Positions 1 to 9,023 of a DNA stretch of 64,000 nt are shown piece after piece. The DNA lies in the NCBI GenBank assembly GCA_003222675.1, contig QHWT01000054.1, positions 57,005-121,004 on the forward strand, given 5' to 3'. Below the pieces are notes generated by a model. It saw only the letters and a list, made by a program, of their open reading frames with translations. It made no database searches and was not told where the DNA came from. The stretch's first letter is position 1; each line of letters begins with the position of its first letter. The DNA comes from Acidobacteriota bacterium. Lineage in GTDB: Bacteria; Acidobacteriota; Vicinamibacteria; Vicinamibacterales; 2-12-FULL-66-21. Made by a program: the position numbers and the translations under genes.

Positions 1-1
1 A

Positions 2-55
2 ACGGCGGAGTGGAATCGGATTGCGCTCGCGATCGCTCGCGCGCTGGAAGCGTAA
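2..55 (+). CDS. PadR-family transcriptional regulator, C-terminal tail (partial)
   Basis: Only the last 17 codons are in the window, in the frame starting at base 2 and ending with TAA at 53-55; they read TAEWNRIALAIARALEA. This ending is typical of the C-terminal helix of PadR-family winged-helix repressors. Such repressors usually sit just upstream of ADOP permease genes in Acidobacteriota, as here: the permease starts 27 bases after this stop, so the two are probably co-transcribed. The assignment rests on the short tail plus context, so it is moderate. Confidence 0.55.
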   Translation, partial: TAEWNRIALAIARALEA

Positions 56-82
56 CCGTCAAGAATGTGAAGGAGGCCGGGT

Positions 83-2743
83 GTGCCTGTGCGATCTCGC
101 GTCGCCAGCCTTTGGCGCAACCTGTTTCACAGCGATCGGGTTGAACGGGACCTCGACGATGAGGTGCGCGTGACCTTCGAATTGCTCGTCGACGAGAAGA
201 TCCAGGGCGGCATGTCTCGGGATGCGGCGCGGCGCGCGGCGGCGCTCGAGTTGGGCGGCGTCGAAAGTGTGAAGCAGCAGGTGCGCGACCGACGGGCAGG
301 GGCGCCCGTGGATTCGCTGCTGCAGGATGTTCGCTACGCGGTGCGTGTGCTGCGGCGGAGCCCCATGTTCACGTTGACCGCAGTGCTGTCGCTCGGCCTC
401 GGGATCGCCGGCAACGCCGTGGTCTTCAGCCTTGCCGATGCGTATCTTTTTCGAAATCGTCCCGGCGTCGCCAACGCGCACCGCCTGGTGGAAGTCGGCC
501 GAATCGATAGCGGTGACAGTGCCCCCTACACCGGTGACGGCTTCGACACGTTCTCGTATGCGAACTATCTGGACTACTGTACGCGCCAGACCGTATTTGA
601 GGGCCTGGCAGCCTATCACGATGCCACGTTCGGTCTCGGAATGGGGGACAACGCTCTACGCGTTTCCGGGTCGCACGTTTCTGCGAATTACTTCGCCGTG
701 CTCGGCGTGCCGATCGCGCTCGGCCGCGGCTTTCTGCCGGAAGAGGAGAGGCTTGCAAGCCCGAGTACTGTCGTAGTGATCAGCGATCATCTCTGGCGGA
801 CGCAGTTCGACGGAGACCGTGACGTTATCGGACGCACGATCCGCCTGAACGGGCGTCCGTTCACGATCGTTGGGGTCACCGCGGCCGGATTCGCCGGATA
901 CATGATCCATTTCGAGAGCTTATGGATACCGATCACCGCGTACCCGGATGGTGATGACCTTCGCCGTGTGGCCGAGCGGGGCAGGCTGTGGCTGATGGGA
1001 ATCGGACGCCTGAAAGAGGGCGTCACGATAGCTCAGGCTCGTGGCGAGATGGCGCGTGTCGCCGCAGATCTCGCGCGCGAGTACCCGGAGGACAATCGCC
1101 GCCATGGTCTCGGCGTCGAACCCTCCGGCGCGATGCCTGTCGTGGGGCGATCGATCGTGAGTCGCTTCGTGGGATTGCTCTTCGCGCTGGTCGGCCTCAT
1201 CCTGCTGATTGCGTGCTTCAACGTGGCGGGCATGCTGCTCGCCCGCGGTCTGACGCGCACGCGAGAAATAAGTATCCGGCTGGCGCTCGGCGCGGCACGG
1301 GCACGCATCGTCCGGCTGCTGGTGATCGAAAGCCTCGTCGTGTCAGCGATCGGCGCCGTCGGCGGACTTGCCGGCGCCTGGGCCGCCATTCGTCTCATCG
1401 AACGGCTGCTTCCGCTGCTGCGGGTCGACATCGTCTTCGCTCTCCGTATCGATTGGCGAGTGACGGCGTTTTCAATCGTGGTCGCGACGATCACCGGCTT
1501 GGCCTGCGGCCTCGCGCCGGCGCGAGCCGCGACTCGCATCGATCTCGCCTCGACCATTGTCCACGATACCAGCGCCGGCACGCGACGGCTTCGCGGCCGC
1601 TCCGCGGTGGTGATTGCGCAGGTCGCGCTTTCCGTGCTCCTCGTCGTCGGCGCGCTGCTGCTCGGACGATCGGTCCTACACGCCGGCAGGATCGATCCTG
1701 GCTTTGCGGTGCACGGCATCGAGGTGATGGGTCTCAACCTGCAGCTTGGCGGATACGACCGGGAACGAGGCCGCACGTTTGTCGATGCGCTGATGTCGCG
1801 CCTCGAGAGTCTGCCCGGGATTGCCGCCGTGGCCTCCGCCCGCGTCGTGCCGCTGACAGGGGAGCGGGAGGGCGGTCGATTGTGGCTGCCCGAGGAATAT
1901 GGCAACGAGCGCGCGATCGATGCGAGCCAGAACATCGTGACCCCCGGTTATTTCCGCACGCTGGGCCTGCCGCTGCTGGCCGGTCGGAACTTCAGTGCGT
2001 CCGATCGCGGGACGCCTGCCGTGGCAATTGTCAACGAGACGCTTGCCAGGCGGGCGTGGCCGGGGCAGAGTGCGGTTGGCAAACGGCTCATGCTGGGCAT
2101 GAGCCGCCATCCCGTGAACATCATCGGCGTCGTCCGTGATGCAAAGTACCGCACCATCGGCGAAGGCGCGACACCATTCTTCTATGTCCCGGCCGCGCAA
2201 CGCTACGAGAGCACGATGTGGATCCTGATGCGGACACGCGGGCCGAGCGTCTTGCCGCAGGTGCGCGCGCTCATTCGGACGATGGACCCGAACGTGCCGG
2301 TTCTCCAGGCTGCCCCCCTCACGGACATGACGGCGTTTGCGCTGTTCCCTCAGCGTTTTGCCGCGTGGCTCGCAGCGACCGTGGGCACGATTGGACTGTT
2401 GCTGGCGGCGCTCGGCGTTTACGGCGTCACCGCCTACAACGTGAGTCAGCGGAAACGAGAAATCGGCATTCGTGTCGCGCTGGGCGCCGTCCGCGCACAC
2501 GTGCTCCGCTCAATCGTGGGGCAGGGGATGGCGCTGGCCGTTACAGGCACTGCGCTCGGGCTGACGGCAGCGGCCCTCGTCTCTCGTGTTCTCGAAGGGA
2601 TGCTCTACGACGTTCGGCCGCTGGATCCCGCGTCGTTCGCGGGCGGCGCGATGATTTTCGTCGCGCTCGCGCTCGTCGCCAGCGTGATTCCGGCCAGGCG
2701 CGCGGCGTCGATCAACCCTGTCGAGGCGCTGCGGGCCGAGTAG
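83..2743 (+). CDS. ADOP-family ABC transporter permease (duplicated MacB/FtsX)
   Basis: Inner-membrane protein of 886 residues. Residues 1-80 are a soluble charged prefix with SLWRNLF and an Arg/Asp-rich helix, as in the permease prefix domain of ADOP proteins. A first MacB-like periplasmic domain (about 90-330) and FtsX transmembrane block (about 350-480, with ISIRLALGAARARI) follow. A second copy comes next, periplasmic at about 500-740 and transmembrane at 755-886 with IGIRVALGAVRAHV. The repeated RxALGA motif marks the coupling loop to an ATPase, but no ATP-binding subunit gene is nearby, the usual 'orphan' situation of this family. The GTG start at 83 is chosen for the AAGGAGG at 70-76. 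Substrate unknown; PadR linkage suggests signal-responsive expression. Confidence 0.9.
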   Translation: MPVRSRVASLWRNLFHSDRVERDLDDEVRVTFELLVDEKIQGGMSRDAARRAAALELGGVESVKQQVRDRRAGAPVDSLLQDVRYAVRVLRRSPMFTLTAVLSLGLGIAGNAVVFSLADAYLFRNRPGVANAHRLVEVGRIDSGDSAPYTGDGFDTFSYANYLDYCTRQTVFEGLAAYHDATFGLGMGDNALRVSGSHVSANYFAVLGVPIALGRGFLPEEERLASPSTVVVISDHLWRTQFDGDRDVIGRTIRLNGRPFTIVGVTAAGFAGYMIHFESLWIPITAYPDGDDLRRVAERGRLWLMGIGRLKEGVTIAQARGEMARVAADLAREYPEDNRRHGLGVEPSGAMPVVGRSIVSRFVGLLFALVGLILLIACFNVAGMLLARGLTRTREISIRLALGAARARIVRLLVIESLVVSAIGAVGGLAGAWAAIRLIERLLPLLRVDIVFALRIDWRVTAFSIVVATITGLACGLAPARAATRIDLASTIVHDTSAGTRRLRGRSAVVIAQVALSVLLVVGALLLGRSVLHAGRIDPGFAVHGIEVMGLNLQLGGYDRERGRTFVDALMSRLESLPGIAAVASARVVPLTGEREGGRLWLPEEYGNERAIDASQNIVTPGYFRTLGLPLLAGRNFSASDRGTPAVAIVNETLARRAWPGQSAVGKRLMLGMSRHPVNIIGVVRDAKYRTIGEGATPFFYVPAAQRYESTMWILMRTRGPSVLPQVRALIRTMDPNVPVLQAAPLTDMTAFALFPQRFAAWLAATVGTIGLLLAALGVYGVTAYNVSQRKREIGIRVALGAVRAHVLRSIVGQGMALAVTGTALGLTAAALVSRVLEGMLYDVRPLDPASFAGGAMIFVALALVASVIPARRAASINPVEALRAE

Positions 2744-2748
2744 GCTGG

Positions 2749-3687
2749 TTACTCTCCTGAATCGGATCGACCGGAAGGCGTCGCAAAGTAGCCGCTCCGC
2801 GCTCGCACCGTCAGGCCGCGGCGCCGGGTGGTGACGTCGATGCGGTGCCAGCCGGACGTGGGGTCCGCCTCAATCGCGAGGAAATACTGCTGCCGCAGTT
2901 CCGCCATCAGCGCCGCAATTCGTCTTGTCGTGTCCGCGGCGGCCACATGGCTCACACCTCCTCCCGTCCAATACGCGAGATGCGTGAGCGCGCCGTCCCG
3001 ATCGGCGACAGTCGCGCGCGGATCCTGCGAAGGCTCGACGGCAACCGCGTAGACGGGAACGTCGATCGCGCTGGCCAGGCCGGAGACTTCGGGCGGTGAG
3101 AGTCTGCTGCTCGTGTCGGCGCCATCGGTAATCACGATCACCGCGCGCCGTTGACCGCGCCGCCCGGCGAGCCGCTTCGCCGTTTCGGCGATAGCGTCAT
3201 ACAACGAAGTGAGTCCCCAGGCGTCGACGTTGTCCAGAGCCTGGCGAATCCCGTCGGCATCGTTGGTGAACGCCGTCTCCTGACGGAGACCCTTGTCGAA
3301 GGTGAACAGCGCAATTTCGTCCGAGGGTCGATTCACCCACTTCAACAACTCCTCGACGACTTCCTTTCCTCTGGACCAATTGCGGCCGCGCATGCTGCCG
3401 CTGGTGTCGAGCAGCACGGCGAGACTGATCGACGCATCGTCTGTCGCCCTGAAGTCGAGGATCCGGCGAGGCTGGCTGTTTTCGAGCACGTGGAAATCGG
3501 CCTGCGCCAGATTGCGCACGATCCGATTGCGGGAATCGCGCACCACCGCACTAATCGGGACCAGCGCGACCGCGGTGCGGAAGGTTGTCCGAGTCTCCTG
3601 CGCCTGCAAGGACGACGGTCTCTGAACGGAGCCCACAAGCGCGACGAAAGCCGCCGAGAGTGCGACCGTGGCGTTTGGACGTTTCAT
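2749..3687 (-). CDS. secreted VWFA-related domain protein
   Basis: A 312-residue exported protein. A hydrophobic signal segment (residues 7-29, ending SLQAQ) precedes a small beta domain (about 40-80, with VVRDSRNRIV and DFHVLEN) and a von Willebrand A domain. The metal-ion-dependent adhesion site is intact: DTSGSMRG at 94-101 and a later ITDGADTSS. This arrangement matches the VWFA-related family that is greatly expanded in Acidobacteriota. It lies 283 bases downstream of the DUF58 gene on the same strand. MoxR/DUF58 operons often include VWA proteins, so it may belong to that envelope module. No Shine-Dalgarno is obvious before the ATG at 3687. It is convergent with the ADOP gene, with only 5 bases between the stops. 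Confidence 0.8.
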   Translation of the reverse strand: MKRPNATVALSAAFVALVGSVQRPSSLQAQETRTTFRTAVALVPISAVVRDSRNRIVRNLAQADFHVLENSQPRRILDFRATDDASISLAVLLDTSGSMRGRNWSRGKEVVEELLKWVNRPSDEIALFTFDKGLRQETAFTNDADGIRQALDNVDAWGLTSLYDAIAETAKRLAGRRGQRRAVIVITDGADTSSRLSPPEVSGLASAIDVPVYAVAVEPSQDPRATVADRDGALTHLAYWTGGGVSHVAAADTTRRIAALMAELRQQYFLAIEADPTSGWHRIDVTTRRRGLTVRARSGYFATPSGRSDSGE

Positions 3688-3970
3688 AATCCGTACTCGG
3701 GATGTCGAATGTGTAATCGCGGATCGCGGCCGCGCGGGCGAAATCGAGCGCCTGCGCCCGTAAAGGTATCGGCACGGCGCTTTGCTGCGTTAGGTTAGGC
3801 GGGCAAAGGCAAGGACCGCGCCAGTCTCGAGCGCATCAGCAAAGTGCGTTTCATTCCGAGACGTTCATAGCACTCGAATTGCGCGCTGGTGGGCTCGACG
3901 GCATTTAGCGGCGGGTCAGGTACGCAGCCGCGTTTGGACTCTGAGTGCTCCGACCCAGTTCACTGAGGCA

Positions 3971-5329
3971 TCAAATCAGCCCTGCACGCTTGATGGCGTG
4001 ATATCGATTGACCAACTGCACGCCAAGGCGCTCGGGCTCGGCGTCAACCATCAAAGCTTCGCGGGTCGCGAGGCGGTTGAAGGCGTCGCGGCGCGACTGC
4101 TCGTAAAGGTGGGCGCTTGCCACGTCAAGGGCGGCCTCACCGCTGACGAGGGATTGCGTCAGCAGCTCGCCCACGATCCGCTCCCGCAGGCTCGCGAGCA
4201 GCACGAGATGCCGCGGGCGCAGCAGGCGGAGTGCGTGGCGCAGCTCCGTGCTGTCCTCATCACGGAAATTGGTGATGACGATGATGAGCGCGCGTTTGTG
4301 CTGCCGGCGCAGAAGCATCTCGGCTGCAGCCACGTAGTCGGAGTGCGTGAGCGTCGGCTGAACGTCGTACAGCTGTCCCATCAAGGCGTTCAGCGCGTGC
4401 GCGCCTTTGCGAGGCGCGAACGAGCGTTCCTGGCCGGCTGGCGTGCCGAACGTCATTGCGCCAACGGCATCACCCTGTTTGAGTGCCACGTACGACAGCA
4501 GCATCACGGCGTTCAGCACCTGGTCGAAATGCGTGGCGCCGATCGCCGCGTGGCGATCGTCTGCCCGCATCCGTCGTCCGCAGTCGACCAGCAGCATGAC
4601 GCACTGGTCGCGCTCGTCCTGGAACTCGCGGACAATGGGTTTGCCGAGCCGAAGCGTGGCTCGCCAGTCGATGTGGCGCACCGCATCTCCTGCGCGGTAC
4701 TCGGACAGCTGCTTGAAGTCCGTACCGTTGCCGCGGAGCTGATACGTCTTCACGCCGATTTCCTGAAGGCGGCGGTCGCCCGCCAGCCACGCGTATCGCG
4801 CGACCTGCGCGAAGTCAGGGTAGACCCGCCGAGCATCGTCGGTGCCGAGTCGCTCGAGGAGTTCGCAGAATCCCCACCGCGAACGGACACGCACATGCGC
4901 GGGCGCGAACGTCACCTTGCCCCTGGCGGTCGGGATCACCGTGTACGTCGCGTCGAGGCGCGTGCCTCCCACGAGGGTCAGCTGCATCGGCATCTGCTCG
5001 GCGACGAGGGTCGCATCGGCATGGTCGTAAAGCTCGCAGCGCCACGCCGCTGTTCCTTCCGTTTCGAGCGTCAGATGCACTGGCCGTTTCACGCCGATCG
5101 CGAACGCCGCCGGGAGGTGACGCGTCATCTTGACTGACGCTCCCCGCCAGGCCCGAAGCGACGAGGCATAATCGCAGATTGCGGCCAGGAGAAGCGCAGC
5201 GACGGCGGCCATTGCCAGCCAACTGGCCGCGCGCACAGCCATCCCCATCAACAATGCGAGGAGTACGGCCGCCGAAATCACGGCGAGCGCGATGATGGCG
5301 GTGCGGCCAGGAATGGCGCGGAGTGACAT
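3971..5329 (-). CDS. DUF58 domain membrane protein
   Basis: A 452-residue protein with two N-terminal membrane spans (about 10-55), an Ig-like beta region (about 70-165), and the DUF58 core. The hallmark GTDFKQLSEYRAGDAVRHIDWRATLRLGKPIVREFQDE lies near residues 201-240 and leads into a degenerate VWA fold (VMLLVDCGRRM). DUF58 proteins pair with MoxR-type AAA ATPases and are thought to be assembly or chaperone partners acting at the membrane. The gene is last in the eight-gene module, 36 bases after moxR. The start at 5329 has only a weak purine stretch upstream. The exact biological role of the family is not established. Confidence 0.85.
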   Translation of the reverse strand: MSLRAIPGRTAIIALAVISAAVLLALLMGMAVRAASWLAMAAVAALLLAAICDYASSLRAWRGASVKMTRHLPAAFAIGVKRPVHLTLETEGTAAWRCELYDHADATLVAEQMPMQLTLVGGTRLDATYTVIPTARGKVTFAPAHVRVRSRWGFCELLERLGTDDARRVYPDFAQVARYAWLAGDRRLQEIGVKTYQLRGNGTDFKQLSEYRAGDAVRHIDWRATLRLGKPIVREFQDERDQCVMLLVDCGRRMRADDRHAAIGATHFDQVLNAVMLLSYVALKQGDAVGAMTFGTPAGQERSFAPRKGAHALNALMGQLYDVQPTLTHSDYVAAAEMLLRRQHKRALIIVITNFRDEDSTELRHALRLLRPRHLVLLASLRERIVGELLTQSLVSGEAALDVASAHLYEQSRRDAFNRLATREALMVDAEPERLGVQLVNRYHAIKRAGLI

Positions 5330-5365
5330 CGATCTCTAAAACGTAGTCGGGCTTCCAGCAGTCTT

Positions 5366-6343
5366 CTACATGCGCGGCGCGGCGACTATGTTGATGATCG
5401 TGCTCAACACGTCGTTGGTGGTGCGCCCCTCGAGCAGCGCGTCCGGCGCCAACGCGATGCGGTGGCGCAGCGCGGGCAGCGCGATGCGCTTGATATCGTC
5501 AGGCGTCACGTAGCCACGCCCGTCAAGAAGCGCTACGCCGCGAGCGCCGCGGACGAGCGCCAGCGCGCCACGCGAGCCGCTGCCGATTGCCACGCCCGCA
5601 TAATCGCGTGTCGCCCGCACCATGCGCACGGCGTAATCAATGACCTGCTCGTCCACTCGAACTCGGGACGCCAGCCGCTGGAGGTTCGACACGGCGATGC
5701 CGTTCAGGCAAGGCTTCACGTCGGCAAGCGGCAGCTCGTCGCCCGCTTGATCCGTAGTGACACGCACGACGACGGCGACTTCCTCCGCGATCGATGGGTA
5801 GCCGATCTCGATCTTGAACAGGAATCTGTCGAGCTGCGCCTCGGGCAGGGGATAGGTTCCCTCGGTTTCGATGGGGTTCTCGGTCGCGAGCACCATGAAC
5901 GGCTTGGGTAACGGCAGCGTCTGCCCCTCGATCGTCACCTGGTATTCCTGCATCACTTCGAGGAGTGCGCTCTGCGTCTTCGCGGGAGCGCGATTGATCT
6001 CGTCCGCCAGCAGGATGTGCGTAAACACCGGTCCGCGGACGATCCGCAGCTCACGAGTCGAGGGATCGAGCACCGCGTGCCCCGTGATGTCCGACGGCAT
6101 CATGTCGGGAGTGAACTGCACGCGGGCATGCGCGAGCGAGAGGGCTTGCGCGAGCGCACGCACCAGGAGTGTCTTCCCGAGCCCCGGCGCGCCTTCGATG
6201 AGGACGTGGCCCGACGCGGCGAGCGCGATCAGCACCTGCTCGATGACCGCCGACTGTCCCACCATCGCCTGTTGGATTGAGGCGCGCAGATCCTGACACA
6301 TCTCGGCTGCCTGGTCGACGGCGTCTGTTTCAACGTGTTCCAT
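5366..6343 (-). CDS. MoxR-family AAA+ ATPase
   Basis: A 325-residue cytoplasmic ATPase. Walker A is GAPGLGKT at 51-58, Walker B is LLADEINRA at 111-119, sensor 1 is ATENPIETEGTYPLPEAQLDRF, and the C-terminal lid contains GSRGALALVRGARGVAL. This is the standard length for the MoxR AAA_3/lid architecture. MoxR ATPases act as chaperones for VWA-containing partners such as DUF58 proteins, and both DUF58 and a VWFA protein follow it here. The start at 6343 lies inside the end of the DUF4350 gene (14-base overlap) and is preceded by AAGG seven bases upstream, pointing to coupled translation. Confidence 0.92.
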   Translation of the reverse strand: MEHVETDAVDQAAEMCQDLRASIQQAMVGQSAVIEQVLIALAASGHVLIEGAPGLGKTLLVRALAQALSLAHARVQFTPDMMPSDITGHAVLDPSTRELRIVRGPVFTHILLADEINRAPAKTQSALLEVMQEYQVTIEGQTLPLPKPFMVLATENPIETEGTYPLPEAQLDRFLFKIEIGYPSIAEEVAVVVRVTTDQAGDELPLADVKPCLNGIAVSNLQRLASRVRVDEQVIDYAVRMVRATRDYAGVAIGSGSRGALALVRGARGVALLDGRGYVTPDDIKRIALPALRHRIALAPDALLEGRTTNDVLSTIINIVAAPRM

Positions 6344-7514
6344 GCGATGACCTTCTATGCTCGATTAGGGTTTCGCGCCGCGCCGCTTCGAGCAACGCGA
6401 GCGAGCGGCGCAAATCGTGTCTACCAGGGGAATCCGTGTGGCCAATCGCGGCGGCGAGCGCCTGCCGATCGAAGCCGGTGAGATGCGCGAGAGTCGAGAT
6501 GCGTTGATTCGGTTCGAGACGCGTGTAGCTCTTGACCCGGCGCTGCGCGGCCTCCTCGAGCGCACGCAGGCACGCCGCGTGGAGCGATCGGCCGTCGCCG
6601 TGGCGCAGTGCGAACTGCCCCGTGCCGCGGATCTGCTCGGCCAGCGAGCGGCGTGCGGCGTGCGGCGCCGGCGCCAGCGGTCCGAACCGGACGCCGCCGC
6701 GCCACAACGCCAACGCGACGAGCGTTAGCACGAGCGCCACTACGGGCGCCCCGTGCGCCCAGACCAGCGCGAGCAATGACGGCTGATCGGCTTCCGAGAG
6801 GAAGTGCACGTCATCACCCCGTCGCAGTCCGGTGGCGGCGACGAACAGCCGACCGTGATCGCCGTCGAACAGGTGCCGCTGACGGAAGGGCGTCGCGTTG
6901 ATAACGGTTATGCTGCCGCGACCCACGTGAACGCGCATCGCCTGGACGCCGGTCGCGTTGCGCAGAGCCCATTCAGCCCTTTTGTTGCTCGTGAGTGAAG
7001 ACAGGCTGTCGAAATCACACACCGAGTAATCCATCCTGTCCGCGCCGGAGGCGGCGATTCCGTCGTGTTCCTCCTGAAAGCTGGCACACGCGTCTTTGCG
7101 CCACACTTCCTGGGACAGTTGCGCCTCGGTCATTGTGCGGACCCTGCAGACAATCTGCGACCAGTGTTCGAACTCGTCCTTGCCGCCCGTCAACGTGCCT
7201 TCGAGCACCAGGCGGCCGCCGGATTCAACCCACCGCTCGAGCGCTTCGCGCCTTGTTCTGCTCAAGGTCCAGTGCCAGTCGGAAAGAACGATCACCGAGT
7301 CGGTTGACGGCACAGCGAGTAAGCGATCCCACGCGGTGCGCGCGGCGAGCGCTTCCGCAAATCGCTGCGCGGCATAAAAAGGATTTATCAGCGCTTCGCC
7401 CTTCGGCGGCATCGGCACCTTCGTGTCCACCCAATCAGTGTGGCTTGCGACCCAGGCGATGAGCAGCGCCAGGGGGACGGCGACGAGCAGCGCGATGATG
7501 CTTCCGCGCCTCAT
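6330..7514 (-). CDS. DUF4350 domain membrane protein
   Basis: A 394-residue protein starting with a transmembrane segment (MRRGSIIALLVAVPLALLIA). An extracytoplasmic DUF4350 region follows (about 35-230, with PFYAAQRFAEAL and VIVLSDWHWTLSRTRREAL); it resembles the glutamine-amidotransferase-like fold common to such proteins. A second membrane span lies at about 265-290 and a cytoplasmic tail completes it. The ATG at 7514 is fixed by a four-base ATGA overlap with the DUF4129 stop; a longer reading upstream merely runs through DUF4129 in another frame. DUF4350 is a standard member of MoxR/DUF58/DUF4129 clusters; its activity is unknown. Confidence 0.8.
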   Translation of the reverse strand: MRRGSIIALLVAVPLALLIAWVASHTDWVDTKVPMPPKGEALINPFYAAQRFAEALAARTAWDRLLAVPSTDSVIVLSDWHWTLSRTRREALERWVESGGRLVLEGTLTGGKDEFEHWSQIVCRVRTMTEAQLSQEVWRKDACASFQEEHDGIAASGADRMDYSVCDFDSLSSLTSNKRAEWALRNATGVQAMRVHVGRGSITVINATPFRQRHLFDGDHGRLFVAATGLRRGDDVHFLSEADQPSLLALVWAHGAPVVALVLTLVALALWRGGVRFGPLAPAPHAARRSLAEQIRGTGQFALRHGDGRSLHAACLRALEEAAQRRVKSYTRLEPNQRISTLAHLTGFDRQALAAAIGHTDSPGRHDLRRSLALLEAARRETLIEHRRSSHGTR

Positions 7515-8305
7515 GCCGCGCCCGGAGTGGGGATTGAACCGGAGTCCGACGCACGATCGAGCACGGATGCGAAGTCGCCGCACAGCCCGTACACGGTCGC
7601 AGCCTGCACGCTTTCGTGGCCGTATCCGAACCGCTGCCACACACGGACGAGGCGCGACAGATAGTCGCATGTGCCTTGCGGAAGGCGGTTCGCCGTCAGC
7701 GCAAGGCAGTCGCCTTCGGTGCTCGAATCACGAATGGGCACACCGTGAACGTGGACGAGCCGGGAGAGCATGCCGCGGTAGAGCAGCGCCAATGACGCGC
7801 GGTGCTGACCGCGATCCCACAGCGCGCGTGCGGCTGCGCCGATGTTCACCGGCAGGGTCTCGGGCCGGATGTCGAGATCTCGCACGTGAGTGGGTCCGAC
7901 AAACGATTCCTCTCGCCGGCCGAGATGGCCTGGCGCGCGCAGCATGCGGACGATGTAGACGAACAGGAATCCCGCCGACACGATTGCCCCGGCCCAAATG
8001 AGAATGCGGGCCGACTGCTCGAGCCACCGAAACAGGCCGATCAACCATGTGAGCCATGCCGGCAGCCGCGACGGCTTCGTCTCGCCCCCGTCCTTCCAGC
8101 GCAGCGTCTTGATAGTTCGTTCGGTTGCGAGGTTCGGGTCGGCCTGGACCCTGTCGAGCGCACGCTCGATTTCAGATTGGCCCGGCGTGGCGGCCTTCGA
8201 CCGCGCAGATTCGTGTGGGACGGGCGCTGCTGCAAGCGACAGCGCCGCTATGACGAGTGCCGCAGCGATCGTGACACGCCGCCGCCCCTCAGTGTGCGAA
8301 CGCAC
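7511..8305 (-). CDS. DUF4129 domain membrane protein
   Basis: A 264-residue protein with an N-terminal signal or anchor (RRRVTIAAALVIAALSLAAA), a central membrane span near residues 105-125, and a C-terminal cytoplasmic DUF4129 region. That region carries AARALWDRGQHRASLALLYRGMLSRL and DYLSRLVRVWQRFGYG. The GTG at 8305 is preferred over the upstream ATG because AGGAG lies seven bases before it. It overlaps the preceding gene by 17 bases and the next by ATGA. DUF4129 belongs to the MoxR envelope modules; some bacterial versions resemble the C-terminus of transglutaminase-like membrane proteins. Confidence 0.8.
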   Translation of the reverse strand: MRSHTEGRRRVTIAAALVIAALSLAAAPVPHESARSKAATPGQSEIERALDRVQADPNLATERTIKTLRWKDGGETKPSRLPAWLTWLIGLFRWLEQSARILIWAGAIVSAGFLFVYIVRMLRAPGHLGRREESFVGPTHVRDLDIRPETLPVNIGAAARALWDRGQHRASLALLYRGMLSRLVHVHGVPIRDSSTEGDCLALTANRLPQGTCDYLSRLVRVWQRFGYGHESVQAATVYGLCGDFASVLDRASDSGSIPTPGAA

Positions 8306-9023
8306 GTCGAAACTCCTGCTCGATATCCCATGCCTCGAGCTCGGCACGCCGGTTCAGGTACATCGCGAAGCCTGCCGCGACGTAGAACGGCTCCAGAAAC
8401 AACAGCGCCGTCGCGTAAGCGATTGGAATTGAGAGTGCGAGAACCTTTGGCACCTCGCCGGACAGCAACCCGCTCAGGTCCGGTGTCCGCCCGGACGGCG
8501 CGAGCCAGAACACGAGCGAGACCAGCGCAATGGTAAGAGCCGTCTCGGACACGCTGAAGGCGGATGTCATCATCATCGCCGATGCGGCATGCCGGTGCCG
8601 GATCTGACGTACACGCTCGCCCGCCTTCCAGATGGAAAGCTCCTCGAGCTGATAAACGGGCAGAGTGAGTGAGCGCCAAAGCGAGAGACGCCGGATGGTC
8701 CACGTGAACAGCAACTGCTTCCACCACACACGCCGCTGCTCGCGCCATACATCCGCCGGTGAGGTTCGCTTGCCGAACGCGGCACGCGACAGGACGAAGA
8801 GAATCGTGCGATCGAGCCACGGCTTCGCGCACCACAGCAGCACGGCGGGCAACCAGCCGGCGAGCTCGAACGAAGCAAACGCAAGCGCCATGACCGGCAA
8901 AGCGACGATGGCGTAACAGAGATAGACGGAGGCCGCGGCGCTCTGGCAGAGACGCACGCCGAGATCAGCGGCTTCCATTGGGGTCCGCGGCCGCAGCCGC
9001 ACCGCAAGCGCGTCAACCCGCAC
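8289..9023 (-). CDS. uncharacterised multi-pass membrane protein of the MoxR/DUF58 module
   Basis: A 244-residue protein I do not recognise as a named family. It has hydrophobic stretches at about 30-65, 155-175 and 195-225, separated by a basic, Trp-rich cytoplasmic segment (REQRRVWWKQLLFTW and RRLSLWRSLTLP). The GTG at 9023 is inferred: it overlaps the SpoIIM-like stop by 11 bases, like the other junctions here, with AGGGG nearby. It sits between SpoIIM-like and DUF4129 genes, so it probably forms part of the same membrane complex. The basic region between spans could be a partner-binding surface. No catalytic motif is visible. Confidence 0.65.
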   Translation of the reverse strand: MRVDALAVRLRPRTPMEAADLGVRLCQSAAASVYLCYAIVALPVMALAFASFELAGWLPAVLLWCAKPWLDRTILFVLSRAAFGKRTSPADVWREQRRVWWKQLLFTWTIRRLSLWRSLTLPVYQLEELSIWKAGERVRQIRHRHAASAMMMTSAFSVSETALTIALVSLVFWLAPSGRTPDLSGLLSGEVPKVLALSIPIAYATALLFLEPFYVAAGFAMYLNRRAELEAWDIEQEFRRAFAH

